Source of the DNA: JAHHUH01 sp045123075
GTDB lineage: Bacteria > Bacillota > Negativicutes > Acidaminococcales > Acidaminococcaceae
Reading direction: 5' to 3'
NCBI GenBank assembly: GCA_045123075.1
Contig: JBGVIJ010000010.1
Location: 1 to 16,509, forward strand
Length of the DNA: 16,509 nucleotides
In this document: positions 1-6,474 of the stretch, one piece after another
Layout: every line of letters starts with the position of its first letter
How positions within the stretch are numbered: the stretch's first letter is position 1
Notes under the pieces: generated by a model
What the model was told of the DNA's origin: nothing
The model's database searches: none
Seen by the model: the letters and a program-made list of their open reading frames with translations, nothing else
Program-made: the position numbers and the translations under genes

Positions 1-145
1 CGGTATCAAAGGCGATACTGCTACCGGCGGTAGCAAAAACGCTACCATGAACACTGGTTATGTTGTAAAAGTTCCTCTGTTCATCAACGAAGGCGACGTA
101 CTCGCTATCGATACTCGTACTGGCGACTACATCTCCCGCGCTTAA
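1..145 (+). CDS. efp: Elongation factor P, C-terminal part (5' end outside window)
   Basis: The first 145 bases read in one open frame (from base 2) as 47 residues ending in VDTRTG-like text, here IDTRTGDYISRA, then TAA. This matches the end of EF-P domain III, including the preceding VPLFINEGD stretch that is characteristic of the family. EF-P binds between the ribosomal P and E sites and relieves stalling at polyproline. The modified loop residue lies in the missing N-terminal part, so the modification type cannot be judged. The codon choice (GGC, GAC, ATC, CGT, CTG) is that of a highly expressed gene. A strong terminator follows 15 bases after the stop, so efp ends its own transcription unit. 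Identification is confident despite the short fragment. Confidence 0.93.
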   Translation, partial: GIKGDTATGGSKNATMNTGYVVKVPLFINEGDVLAIDTRTGDYISRA

Positions 146-160
146 TCTTAAAATATTTAA

Positions 161-190
161 AAGCAGTCCGATTGGACTGCTTTTTTATTT
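161..190 (+). terminator. Rho-independent terminator after efp
   Basis: A perfect 9-bp stem, AAGCAGTCC (161-169) with GGACTGCTT (174-182), closes on a GATT loop and runs straight into a T-rich tract. It separates efp from the downstream operon. Confidence 0.93.
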
Positions 191-208
191 TCTTTTTCTC
201 TAATTTTT

Positions 209-217
209 TGGTATAAT
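209..217 (+). promoter_or_regulatory. Extended -10 promoter for the M50-trpS-scpAB operon
   Basis: TGGTATAAT (209-217) is an exact extended -10 element (TGn followed by consensus TATAAT). No convincing -35 hexamer is present at 16-18 nt upstream, where the sequence is only T-rich. That is acceptable for extended -10 promoters. It lies just after the efp terminator and about 27 bases before the first start codon, so it probably drives the long + strand gene run. Confidence 0.7.
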
Positions 218-244
218 TACTCTATTAAAGACTTGGAGGTTTTT

Positions 245-865
245 ATGTTAGATTTTAGCACAATGATATATCGCATTCCTGCGTTATTGTTTGCTATAAC
301 CATTCACGAATATGCTCACGCACTGTGCGCTGACAGCATGGGTGATTCTACTCCTCGTCGTATGGGTAGATTAACCTTCAATCCAATGGCACATTTGGAT
401 ATTATTGGTGCATTGCTGTTGGTGATTGTTGGCTTTGGCTGGGCAAAACCTGTTGCCATTAACCAAAACAACTTCCGTAACCGCAAAGAAGGCGTGATTA
501 AAGTTTCCTTAGCTGGTCCCGCTTCTAACTTGTTCGCTTGCTTCTTGGCAGCGTTCATGGCAGCGCTCCTCAACAAGTTTGGCATGATGGGCGAGGGAAT
601 GTATAAGTTCCTTTTGTGGATGCAGCTTTATAACGTATGGTTTGCTTTCTTTAACCTGCTGCCCATACCGCCTTTGGATGGTAGCAAACTTATTTCTGAA
701 ATGTTGCCTCCGTATCAAGCGTGGAAGTTTGAAAACTTCGTAGGGCAATATGGTATGTATATTCTTTTTGCCTTGGTTCTGACCGGTGCGATGGGTTGGA
801 TTCTTAACCCGTTGGCAAGAATGTATTTGCTTTTGGTAAATTCAATCATTGGAATTGTTTTTTGA
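245..865 (+). CDS. Site-2 protease family (M50) membrane metalloprotease
   Basis: This is a 206-residue intramembrane zinc metalloprotease of peptidase family M50, the small RseP/SpoIVFB-like type without a PDZ domain. Zinc ligands are visible as HEYAH at residues 21-25 inside the first hydrophobic segment. The second motif NLLPIPPLDG (about 137-146, Asp145) supplies the third ligand. Hydrophobic segments lie near residues 8-30, 53-70, 92-115, 123-143 and 170-202, so the protein is polytopic. I chose ATG 245 because GGAGG (235-239) sits at correct spacing before it; the in-frame TTG at 233 overlaps that ribosome binding site. The gene is first in the operon, with trpS 25 bases downstream. M50 genes of this type often sit next to trpS/scpAB in Firmicutes, but the substrate is unknown. 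Confidence 0.93.
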   Translation: MLDFSTMIYRIPALLFAITIHEYAHALCADSMGDSTPRRMGRLTFNPMAHLDIIGALLLVIVGFGWAKPVAINQNNFRNRKEGVIKVSLAGPASNLFACFLAAFMAALLNKFGMMGEGMYKFLLWMQLYNVWFAFFNLLPIPPLDGSKLISEMLPPYQAWKFENFVGQYGMYILFALVLTGAMGWILNPLARMYLLLVNSIIGIVF

Positions 866-890
866 ATAAATTTGAAAAGAGGTAATTATT

Positions 891-1883
891 ATGAACAAAG
901 GTAGAATTTTTAGCGCTATGCAGCCTTCCGGCCGCTTCCATTTGGGTAACTATATGGGTGCGTTGGAAAACTGGGTACGCTTGCAACATGAATATGAATG
1001 TTTCTTCTCCATCGTTGACTTGCACGCTTTGACTTCTTCTTATGCAGATACTTCCAAACTGCAAGAAAACGTTATGGAAATGGCAATTGACTGGTTGAGC
1101 GCAGGCATTGACCCTGAAAAGAACGTTATCTTCGTACAATCTCACGTAAAAGAACATGCTGAATTGGCATTGCTCCTTGGCATGAGCACTCCGCTGAGTT
1201 GGTTGGAACGTGTACCGACTTACAAAGATAAAATTCGTGACCTTGAAGGCACCAGCAAAGATTTACACACCTATGGCTTCTTGGGTTACCCTGTTTTGAT
1301 GGCAGCAGATATTATGCTCTACAAAGCAACCTGCGTACCCGTAGGCGAAGACCAAACTGCTCATTTGGAATTGACCCGTGAAATCGTGCGTCGTTTCAAC
1401 CATATGTATAAAACTGACCTGTTCCCCGAACCGCAAGCAGTTTACTCCAAAGCTAAAGTTCTGCCCGGTATCGACGGTCGCAAAATGTCCAAATCCTATG
1501 GCAACACCATTCCCTTTGGTGCATCTGCTGAAGAATTGTGGCAACAAGTACGTATGATGACCACTGACCCGAAACGCATTAAGAAAACTGACCCCGGTGA
1601 CCCGGATGTATGTATCGTTTACCAATTCCATAAAGTGTTCAACACTGAAGAAGCTAATGATATTGCAGCAAAATGTCGTGCAGGCGAAATTGGTTGCGTA
1701 CAATGCAAAAAGCTCTTAGCTGAAAAAATGAACAATATGTTGGCAGATATTCACATTAAACGCGAAGAACTGTCTAAAAAACCCGGTTACATCAAAGAAG
1801 TTCTGGAATTCGGCGCTCAACGTGCACGTGTTGAAGCTGAAAAGAATATGGCTGAAATTAAAGCTGCAATGAACATTTGGTAA
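891..1883 (+). CDS. trpS: Tryptophanyl-tRNA synthetase
   Basis: This 330-residue class Ic aminoacyl-tRNA synthetase charges tRNA-Trp with tryptophan using ATP, in the cytoplasm. The HIGH-type signature is HLGN at 17-20 within PSGRFHLGNYMGAL. The KMSKS loop is intact at 198-202. The family motif VPVGEDQTAHLE (149-160), which contacts the substrates, is present. The length is typical of bacterial TrpRS. The ATG is preceded by AGAGG at good spacing. Only 25 bases separate it from the M50 gene, so no T-box leader fits here and it is likely co-transcribed from the promoter near 210. scpA starts 3 bases after the stop. Confidence 0.97.
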   Translation: MNKGRIFSAMQPSGRFHLGNYMGALENWVRLQHEYECFFSIVDLHALTSSYADTSKLQENVMEMAIDWLSAGIDPEKNVIFVQSHVKEHAELALLLGMSTPLSWLERVPTYKDKIRDLEGTSKDLHTYGFLGYPVLMAADIMLYKATCVPVGEDQTAHLELTREIVRRFNHMYKTDLFPEPQAVYSKAKVLPGIDGRKMSKSYGNTIPFGASAEELWQQVRMMTTDPKRIKKTDPGDPDVCIVYQFHKVFNTEEANDIAAKCRAGEIGCVQCKKLLAEKMNNMLADIHIKREELSKKPGYIKEVLEFGAQRARVEAEKNMAEIKAAMNIW

Positions 1884-1886
1884 TTT

Positions 1887-2597
1887 ATGGCTAATTTATC
1901 TATAAAAGTAAGTGATTTTGAAGGTCCCTTAGACCTTTTGATGCACTTAATTGAAAGAGATAAAATTGATATTTATGATATTCCTATTGTTTCCATTACG
2001 GAACAATACATCAGCTATTTGAGGGAAATGAGTGAATTTGATATGGAAGTTGCCAGCGAATTCTTAGTAATGGCGGCAACTCTCCTGCAAATTAAATCAC
2101 GTATGTTGCTACCTAAAGAGATGGCAGCAGGTGAGGAAGAAGAAGCTGACCCCCGTCAAATGCTCGTTGAAATGTTAGTGGAATATCGCAAGATTAAAAA
2201 GAGTGCTGCTGCGCTTTTAGAAATGAAAGCTAATGCAGGTAAGTGCTTTGCTCGCAGACCGTACTTTGAAGGTTGCGTGCAACGTAATTTGCCTAACTAC
2301 CACATCCGCGACTTGCTTCTTGCTTTGGCAGGCATTGTCAACGATGAGGAAAAACCTACTGCTTTCATTGAACCGCAGGCTTTTAGCGTGCAGGAAAAAA
2401 TGACTGATATCTTAGAACGTTTGAAGAGCGTAAGCTCCGGTTTTAGATTGAGTGATTTGTTTTCTGTAGGTTCAAGAGGCGAGAAGGTTGCTTCTTTCTT
2501 AGGCGTGCTTGAGCTTTTGAAGATTGGTGCTATTACCATTTCTCAAAGCGAGCAGTTTGCCCCAATTTATATTTTCGCTAAACAGGGAGAGCAATAA
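1887..2597 (+). CDS. scpA: Segregation and condensation protein A
   Basis: This 236-residue kleisin subunit bridges the heads of the SMC dimer and recruits ScpB, helping to condense and separate chromosomes. The N-terminal signature FEGPLDLLMHLIERDKIDI (about 11-29) is the conserved SMC-neck binding segment of ScpA. The acidic middle (about 85-95, rich in E and D) is the usual linker. The C-terminal part (about 160-234) fits the winged-helix domain. It starts 3 bases after trpS and ends 2 bases before scpB. The scpA-scpB order is conserved across Firmicutes. Confidence 0.96.
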   Translation: MANLSIKVSDFEGPLDLLMHLIERDKIDIYDIPIVSITEQYISYLREMSEFDMEVASEFLVMAATLLQIKSRMLLPKEMAAGEEEEADPRQMLVEMLVEYRKIKKSAAALLEMKANAGKCFARRPYFEGCVQRNLPNYHIRDLLLALAGIVNDEEKPTAFIEPQAFSVQEKMTDILERLKSVSSGFRLSDLFSVGSRGEKVASFLGVLELLKIGAITISQSEQFAPIYIFAKQGEQ

Positions 2598-2599
2598 GC

Positions 2600-3193
2600 A
2601 TGTATTATAACCATTTAGTAGGAGCCTTGGAAGCAGTTCTCTTTACTGCAGGCGAGCCTATTTCCGTTGCGGAAATTGCAGAGCTTTTGCAAATTGAGAA
2701 GCCCCAAGTTTGGGAGCTCATTACCACTCTTACCAAGGAATACGAAGCTGAAAACCGCGGTTTAATGGTGCGTGAAATTGCAGGTGGTTACCAACTGGTG
2801 ACTAAACCCATGCATTACAATTTGCTTGCCCAAATGGAAACCAACAAGGAAGTTAAGCTTACCAACGCAGGTATGGAAACTTTGGCCATTGTTGCCTTTA
2901 AGCAACCTGTTACCCGCGCTGAGATGGAAGCTATCCGTGGCGTAAAAGTTGACGGTGTAATTAACACTTTGTTGGAATTGGGACTGATTGCAGAAGCAGG
3001 CAGAAAGAAAGCTCTTGGTAATCCTATTTTATACGCAACAACAGATAAATTCTTAACCGTATTTGGTTTAAGCTCTTTGGCAGATTTACCCAATCCGGAA
3101 ACTGCCGATATAGATGATTATCCTGCAGAAGAAACTGAACCTTCTCTTGCCGAACTGGAAAGAAACGGTCAGCAAACCCTTTTGTTGGAATAG
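2600..3193 (+). CDS. scpB: Segregation and condensation protein B
   Basis: This 197-residue kite protein dimerises and binds the ScpA linker in the SMC-ScpAB condensin. The N-terminal winged helix begins LVGALEAVLFTAGEPISVAEIAELL. The second winged helix contains the highly conserved stretch ETLAIVAFKQPVTRAEMEAIRG (about 93-114). The final ~30 residues are acidic and unstructured, as is common. AGGGAGAG at the end of scpA serves as ribosome binding site, and the two genes are 2 bases apart. Confidence 0.96.
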   Translation: MYYNHLVGALEAVLFTAGEPISVAEIAELLQIEKPQVWELITTLTKEYEAENRGLMVREIAGGYQLVTKPMHYNLLAQMETNKEVKLTNAGMETLAIVAFKQPVTRAEMEAIRGVKVDGVINTLLELGLIAEAGRKKALGNPILYATTDKFLTVFGLSSLADLPNPETADIDDYPAEETEPSLAELERNGQQTLLLE

Positions 3194-3225
3194 TAAGCAA
3201 CTTTAAAATTAGGGAGTTAATTTTA

Positions 3226-3951
3226 ATGGAAGAACGTTTACAGAAGATTTTAGCGGCGGCAGGCGTTGCTTCTCGTCGTGAAGCTGAAAAAGTAATTACT
3301 GCAGGTAGAGTACGTGTCAACGGCAAGCTTGTTACTGAACTTGGCACTAAGGTTGATCCTAAGAAAGCACGCATTACTGTAGATGGCAAACCCATCAAAG
3401 TAGAAAGCAAAGTTTACTACCTGTTCAATAAACCTCGTGGTGTAGTAACTACTATGAGCGATCCCCAAGGTAGACGCACCGTTGCAGACTTTATGCAAGA
3501 CAGCAAGGAACGCGTATTCCCCGTAGGTCGCCTTGACTACAACACTGAAGGTCTTCTTTTGATGACTAATGACGGTGAATTGGCGCAAAAGCTGATGCAT
3601 CCCAGTCATGAAGTTAATAAAACTTACGTAGTAAAAGTACCCGGCATTGTTCCTCAAGAAAAGCTGGACTTACTGCGTGTAGGCGTTAAATTGGAAGATG
3701 GCATGACTGCTCCTGCTTTCGTTAATTTAATTGCTTATGACCACGAAAAGAACTACACCTTGTTCAACATTTCCATTCACGAAGGTAGAAACCGTCAAGT
3801 TCGTCGTATGTGCGACTTTATCGGCTTCCCCGTGCGTGAGTTGAAACGTACCAAAATGGCAAACTTAACCATTAACGGTTTGGGCAAGGGCAGATATCGT
3901 GAACTTACCGAACAAGAACTTGCTGAATTGAAGAAGGCGGCTCGTATATGA
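3226..3951 (+). CDS. rluB: RsuA/RluB-family pseudouridine synthase
   Basis: This 241-residue enzyme isomerises a specific uridine in rRNA to pseudouridine. An S4 RNA-binding domain occupies about residues 1-60 (RLQKILAAAGVASRREAE, then GRVRVNGK). The catalytic domain carries the family signature GRLDYNTEGLLL with the catalytic aspartate at 104, and later GRNRQVRRMCD. Firmicute members next to scpAB are usually annotated RluB, acting on domain V of 23S rRNA; the exact target position cannot be read from sequence alone. AGGGAG precedes the ATG. The stop overlaps the next start as ATGA (3948-3951), implying translational coupling with the flavoprotein gene. Confidence 0.93.
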   Translation: MEERLQKILAAAGVASRREAEKVITAGRVRVNGKLVTELGTKVDPKKARITVDGKPIKVESKVYYLFNKPRGVVTTMSDPQGRRTVADFMQDSKERVFPVGRLDYNTEGLLLMTNDGELAQKLMHPSHEVNKTYVVKVPGIVPQEKLDLLRVGVKLEDGMTAPAFVNLIAYDHEKNYTLFNISIHEGRNRQVRRMCDFIGFPVRELKRTKMANLTINGLGKGRYRELTEQELAELKKAARI

Positions 3952-5180
3952 GTAAAGTAATCATTATTGGTGGCGGTGCTGCAGGTTTACTTGCAGGTAT
4001 TGCAGCTGCTACCTATGGTGCAGAAGTTACTATAATTGAAAAAATGCGTGTGCCCGGTAAAAAGATGCTCATTACCGGTAAAGGTCGCTGCAATATTACT
4101 AACGCTGGCGAACTGCAAGACATTATCAAGAACATTCCCGGTAACGGACGTTTCTTGAACAGTGCTTTGCGCCAATTTAGTAATGATGACATTGTGTGCC
4201 TTTTGGAATGTAATGGTCTTGAAACCAAGGTAGAACGTGGCAATAGGGTTTTCCCCGTTAGCGACAAGGCTAAGGATGTAGTAGATACTTTAGTAAAAAT
4301 CTACACTGACTACGGTGGAAAGTTGATTACCGATTGCAAGGTTACTGAAATTACCGTTAAAGATGGCGTAGCTACAGGCGTGAAGACTACCAACGGTCAC
4401 TTTACTGCAGATAAGGTTATCTTGTGTGCAGGCGGTGCTTCTTACCCCGGTACGGGTAGTGATGGCGGTGGCGCGAAGCTTGCGGCGAAGGTGGGGCATA
4501 CCATTGTTCCCTTGAAACCTTCTCTTGTACCTCTTGTTAGCGATTACGCCTACATTGACGATTTGCAAGGTCTTTCTTTGCGTAACGTAAGAGCAACCTT
4601 GTATGGTGACGGCAAAAAGCTTACTGATGATTTTGGTGAAATGCTCTTTACCCATTTTGGTGTAAGTGGCCCTATTATCCTTTCTTTAAGCAATATCGCA
4701 GCAGAAGCTTTGCATAAAGGTATGGAAGTAGAGCTTGCCATTGACCTTAAGCCTGCTCTTAGCGAAGAAAAGCTTGATGCACGTATTCAACGTGACTTTG
4801 CAACCTACAGCCGTAAACAACTTGTAAACGGTATGAAGGACTTACTGCCTCAAAGACTTATTCCCGTAGTTTGCGATATGGCATACTTAGATGAAGAAAA
4901 ATTCATCAACCAAATTAGCCGTGAAGAACGCAAACGCTTGGTAGATACTTTGAAGCGTTTTGTTGTACCCATTACAGGAACTCGTCCCATTGCGGAAGCA
5001 ATCGTTACCGCAGGCGGTGTTTCTGTTAAAGAAATAAATCCCAAAACAATGGAATCTAAACTGATTAATGGATTGTATTTTGCAGGGGAAGTAATGGATG
5101 TTGACGGTTATACCGGCGGCTTTAACCTGCAAGCTGCTTTCTCCAGTGGTTATGCCGCAGGGGTAGCTGCGTCCTCTTAA
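3948..5180 (+). CDS. HI0933/YhiN (BaiN/RdsA) family FAD-dependent flavoprotein
   Basis: This 410-residue flavoprotein opens with a dinucleotide-binding loop, IIIGGGAAGLLAG (GGGAAG at 8-13). It then carries the family-specific KMLITGKGRCNITN block (about 38-51). Near the C-terminus come TRPIAEAIVTAGGVSVKEI and GLYFAGEVMDVDGYTGGFNLQ, which close the FAD site. The family has been linked to bile-acid dehydroxylation (BaiN in Clostridium scindens). More recently its E. coli member YhiN was identified as RdsA, which makes dihydrouridine 2449 in 23S rRNA. The ATGA overlap with rluB favours an rRNA-modification role here, but that is an inference. cmk follows 15 bases later. Confidence 0.9.
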   Translation: MSKVIIIGGGAAGLLAGIAAATYGAEVTIIEKMRVPGKKMLITGKGRCNITNAGELQDIIKNIPGNGRFLNSALRQFSNDDIVCLLECNGLETKVERGNRVFPVSDKAKDVVDTLVKIYTDYGGKLITDCKVTEITVKDGVATGVKTTNGHFTADKVILCAGGASYPGTGSDGGGAKLAAKVGHTIVPLKPSLVPLVSDYAYIDDLQGLSLRNVRATLYGDGKKLTDDFGEMLFTHFGVSGPIILSLSNIAAEALHKGMEVELAIDLKPALSEEKLDARIQRDFATYSRKQLVNGMKDLLPQRLIPVVCDMAYLDEEKFINQISREERKRLVDTLKRFVVPITGTRPIAEAIVTAGGVSVKEINPKTMESKLINGLYFAGEVMDVDGYTGGFNLQAAFSSGYAAGVAASS

Positions 5181-5195
5181 GAAGGTGAATGTAAG

Positions 5196-5870
5196 ATGAA
5201 AAAGTTAGTTGTAGCAATTGATGGTCCTGCTGGCGCAGGTAAAAGCACTATCGCAAAGCTTGCTGCAGAAAAATTAGGTTATGCCTATATCGACACTGGT
5301 GCTATGTATCGTAGCGTTGCTTGGAAATTCTTGCAAACCGGTGAAGCTTTTGACGAAGCTTTCATTAGCAAGCTTTCTCAAGAAATGGTAATTGAGTTCA
5401 AGCCTGAAGCAAAGGTTAACAGAGTTTTTGTTGATGGCACTGAAGTTACTGCTGCTATCCGTAGTGCGGAAGTAACCGCTAATGTTTCCCGTGTTGCTGC
5501 TATCGGCGCAGTGCGTGAAGCAATGGTTGAACAACAACGTCGTATGGGCGAAGCTGGTGGCGTTTTGATGGACGGTCGCGATATCGGCACTGTGGTATTT
5601 CCCAATGCTGAAGTTAAGATTTTCTTGACTGCTACCGTAGAAGAACGCGCTATGCGTCGTTACAAAGAGCTTGTTGCTAAAGGTGAACAAGTGGTTTTGG
5701 AAGAGCTGCAAAAAGATATTGCAGAACGCGACAAACAAGACATGGAAAGAGAAATCAGTCCCTTGCGTCAAGCAGAGGATGCGATTTACTTAGATACTTC
5801 CGATATGACCATTGACGAAGTAACTGCATACATTCTGAATTTGGTAGGTGAAAAAGAAAATGCTTTATGA
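5196..5870 (+). CDS. cmk: Cytidylate kinase
   Basis: This 224-residue nucleoside monophosphate kinase phosphorylates CMP and dCMP using ATP. The P-loop GPAGAGKST is at 10-18. IDTGAMYRSVAWK (about 33-45) and DGRDIGTVVFPNA (about 126-138) are the conserved CMP-binding blocks. ERDKQDMEREISPLRQAEDA is the lid and family signature. GAAGGTG (5181-5187) provides the ribosome binding site. The 3' end overlaps plsC by 11 bases, as is usual for the cmk-plsC-ispH order in Clostridia and Negativicutes. Confidence 0.97.
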   Translation: MKKLVVAIDGPAGAGKSTIAKLAAEKLGYAYIDTGAMYRSVAWKFLQTGEAFDEAFISKLSQEMVIEFKPEAKVNRVFVDGTEVTAAIRSAEVTANVSRVAAIGAVREAMVEQQRRMGEAGGVLMDGRDIGTVVFPNAEVKIFLTATVEERAMRRYKELVAKGEQVVLEELQKDIAERDKQDMEREISPLRQAEDAIYLDTSDMTIDEVTAYILNLVGEKENAL

Positions 5871-6474
5871 TATTTTTCACGCTACTGTAAAGTTCATTTT
5901 GAAAGTTCTTTTCACCATCTTCCTGCGTATGGATGTAAAAGGTGAAGAAAATGTACCCATGAGCGGTCCTGTAGTGTTGGCTTGTAACCATATCAGCTTG
6001 CTTGACCCGCCTGTACTTGGTACTGCTGCTCCTCGTAAAGCTCAGTTTATGGCTAAGGCAGAGCTTTTCGTTCCTGTGCTGGGTACCATTTACAAATTGC
6101 TTGGTGCTTTCCCGGTAAAACGTGGTGGCAACGATAAAGCTGCCATTAAATACGGCATTGACCTTTTGAAAAATGATGGCGTACTTGCAATTTTCCCGGA
6201 AGGCACTCGTAGCAGAACCGGTGAACTTGGCAAAGCTGCACCCGGTGCGTTGATGATGGCTAGCAAGGCGCTTGCGCCCATCGTACCTGCTTGCGTTGTA
6301 GGTACTGACGTGTTCCGCGTTGGTAAAATTTGGCCGAAAGTATCCGTACGTTTTGGCAAACCCATCTATTTCCCTAAAGACGAACCCATCACTAAAGAAA
6401 TTCTTAAAAATATGACTGATGAAATGATGGCTCGAATTGCAGAATTGCAAGCTGGTGTAAAAAATGGAAATTAA
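5860..6474 (+). CDS. plsC: 1-acyl-sn-glycerol-3-phosphate acyltransferase
   Basis: This 204-residue membrane-associated acyltransferase adds the second acyl chain to lysophosphatidate, giving phosphatidic acid. The catalytic NHxxxxD motif is NHISLLD, with His44 and Asp49. The glycerol-phosphate binding motif FPEGTRS lies at 112-118. A hydrophobic N-terminus (about 8-22) probably anchors it to the inner membrane. I chose ATG 5860 because TAGGTG (5845-5850) lies 9 bases upstream. The in-frame GTG at 5848 is part of that ribosome binding site and would add only four residues. The gene overlaps cmk upstream and ispH-S1 downstream by 11 bases each. Confidence 0.93.
   Translation: MLYDIFHATVKFILKVLFTIFLRMDVKGEENVPMSGPVVLACNHISLLDPPVLGTAAPRKAQFMAKAELFVPVLGTIYKLLGAFPVKRGGNDKAAIKYGIDLLKNDGVLAIFPEGTRSRTGELGKAAPGALMMASKALAPIVPACVVGTDVFRVGKIWPKVSVRFGKPIYFPKDEPITKEILKNMTDEMMARIAELQAGVKNGN

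Noticed and set aside
1263..1703. Long - strand frame opposite trpS, and similar antisense frames opposite other core genes
   Set aside because: Each lies wholly within a confidently identified gene, shows no family motif and has no start signal.
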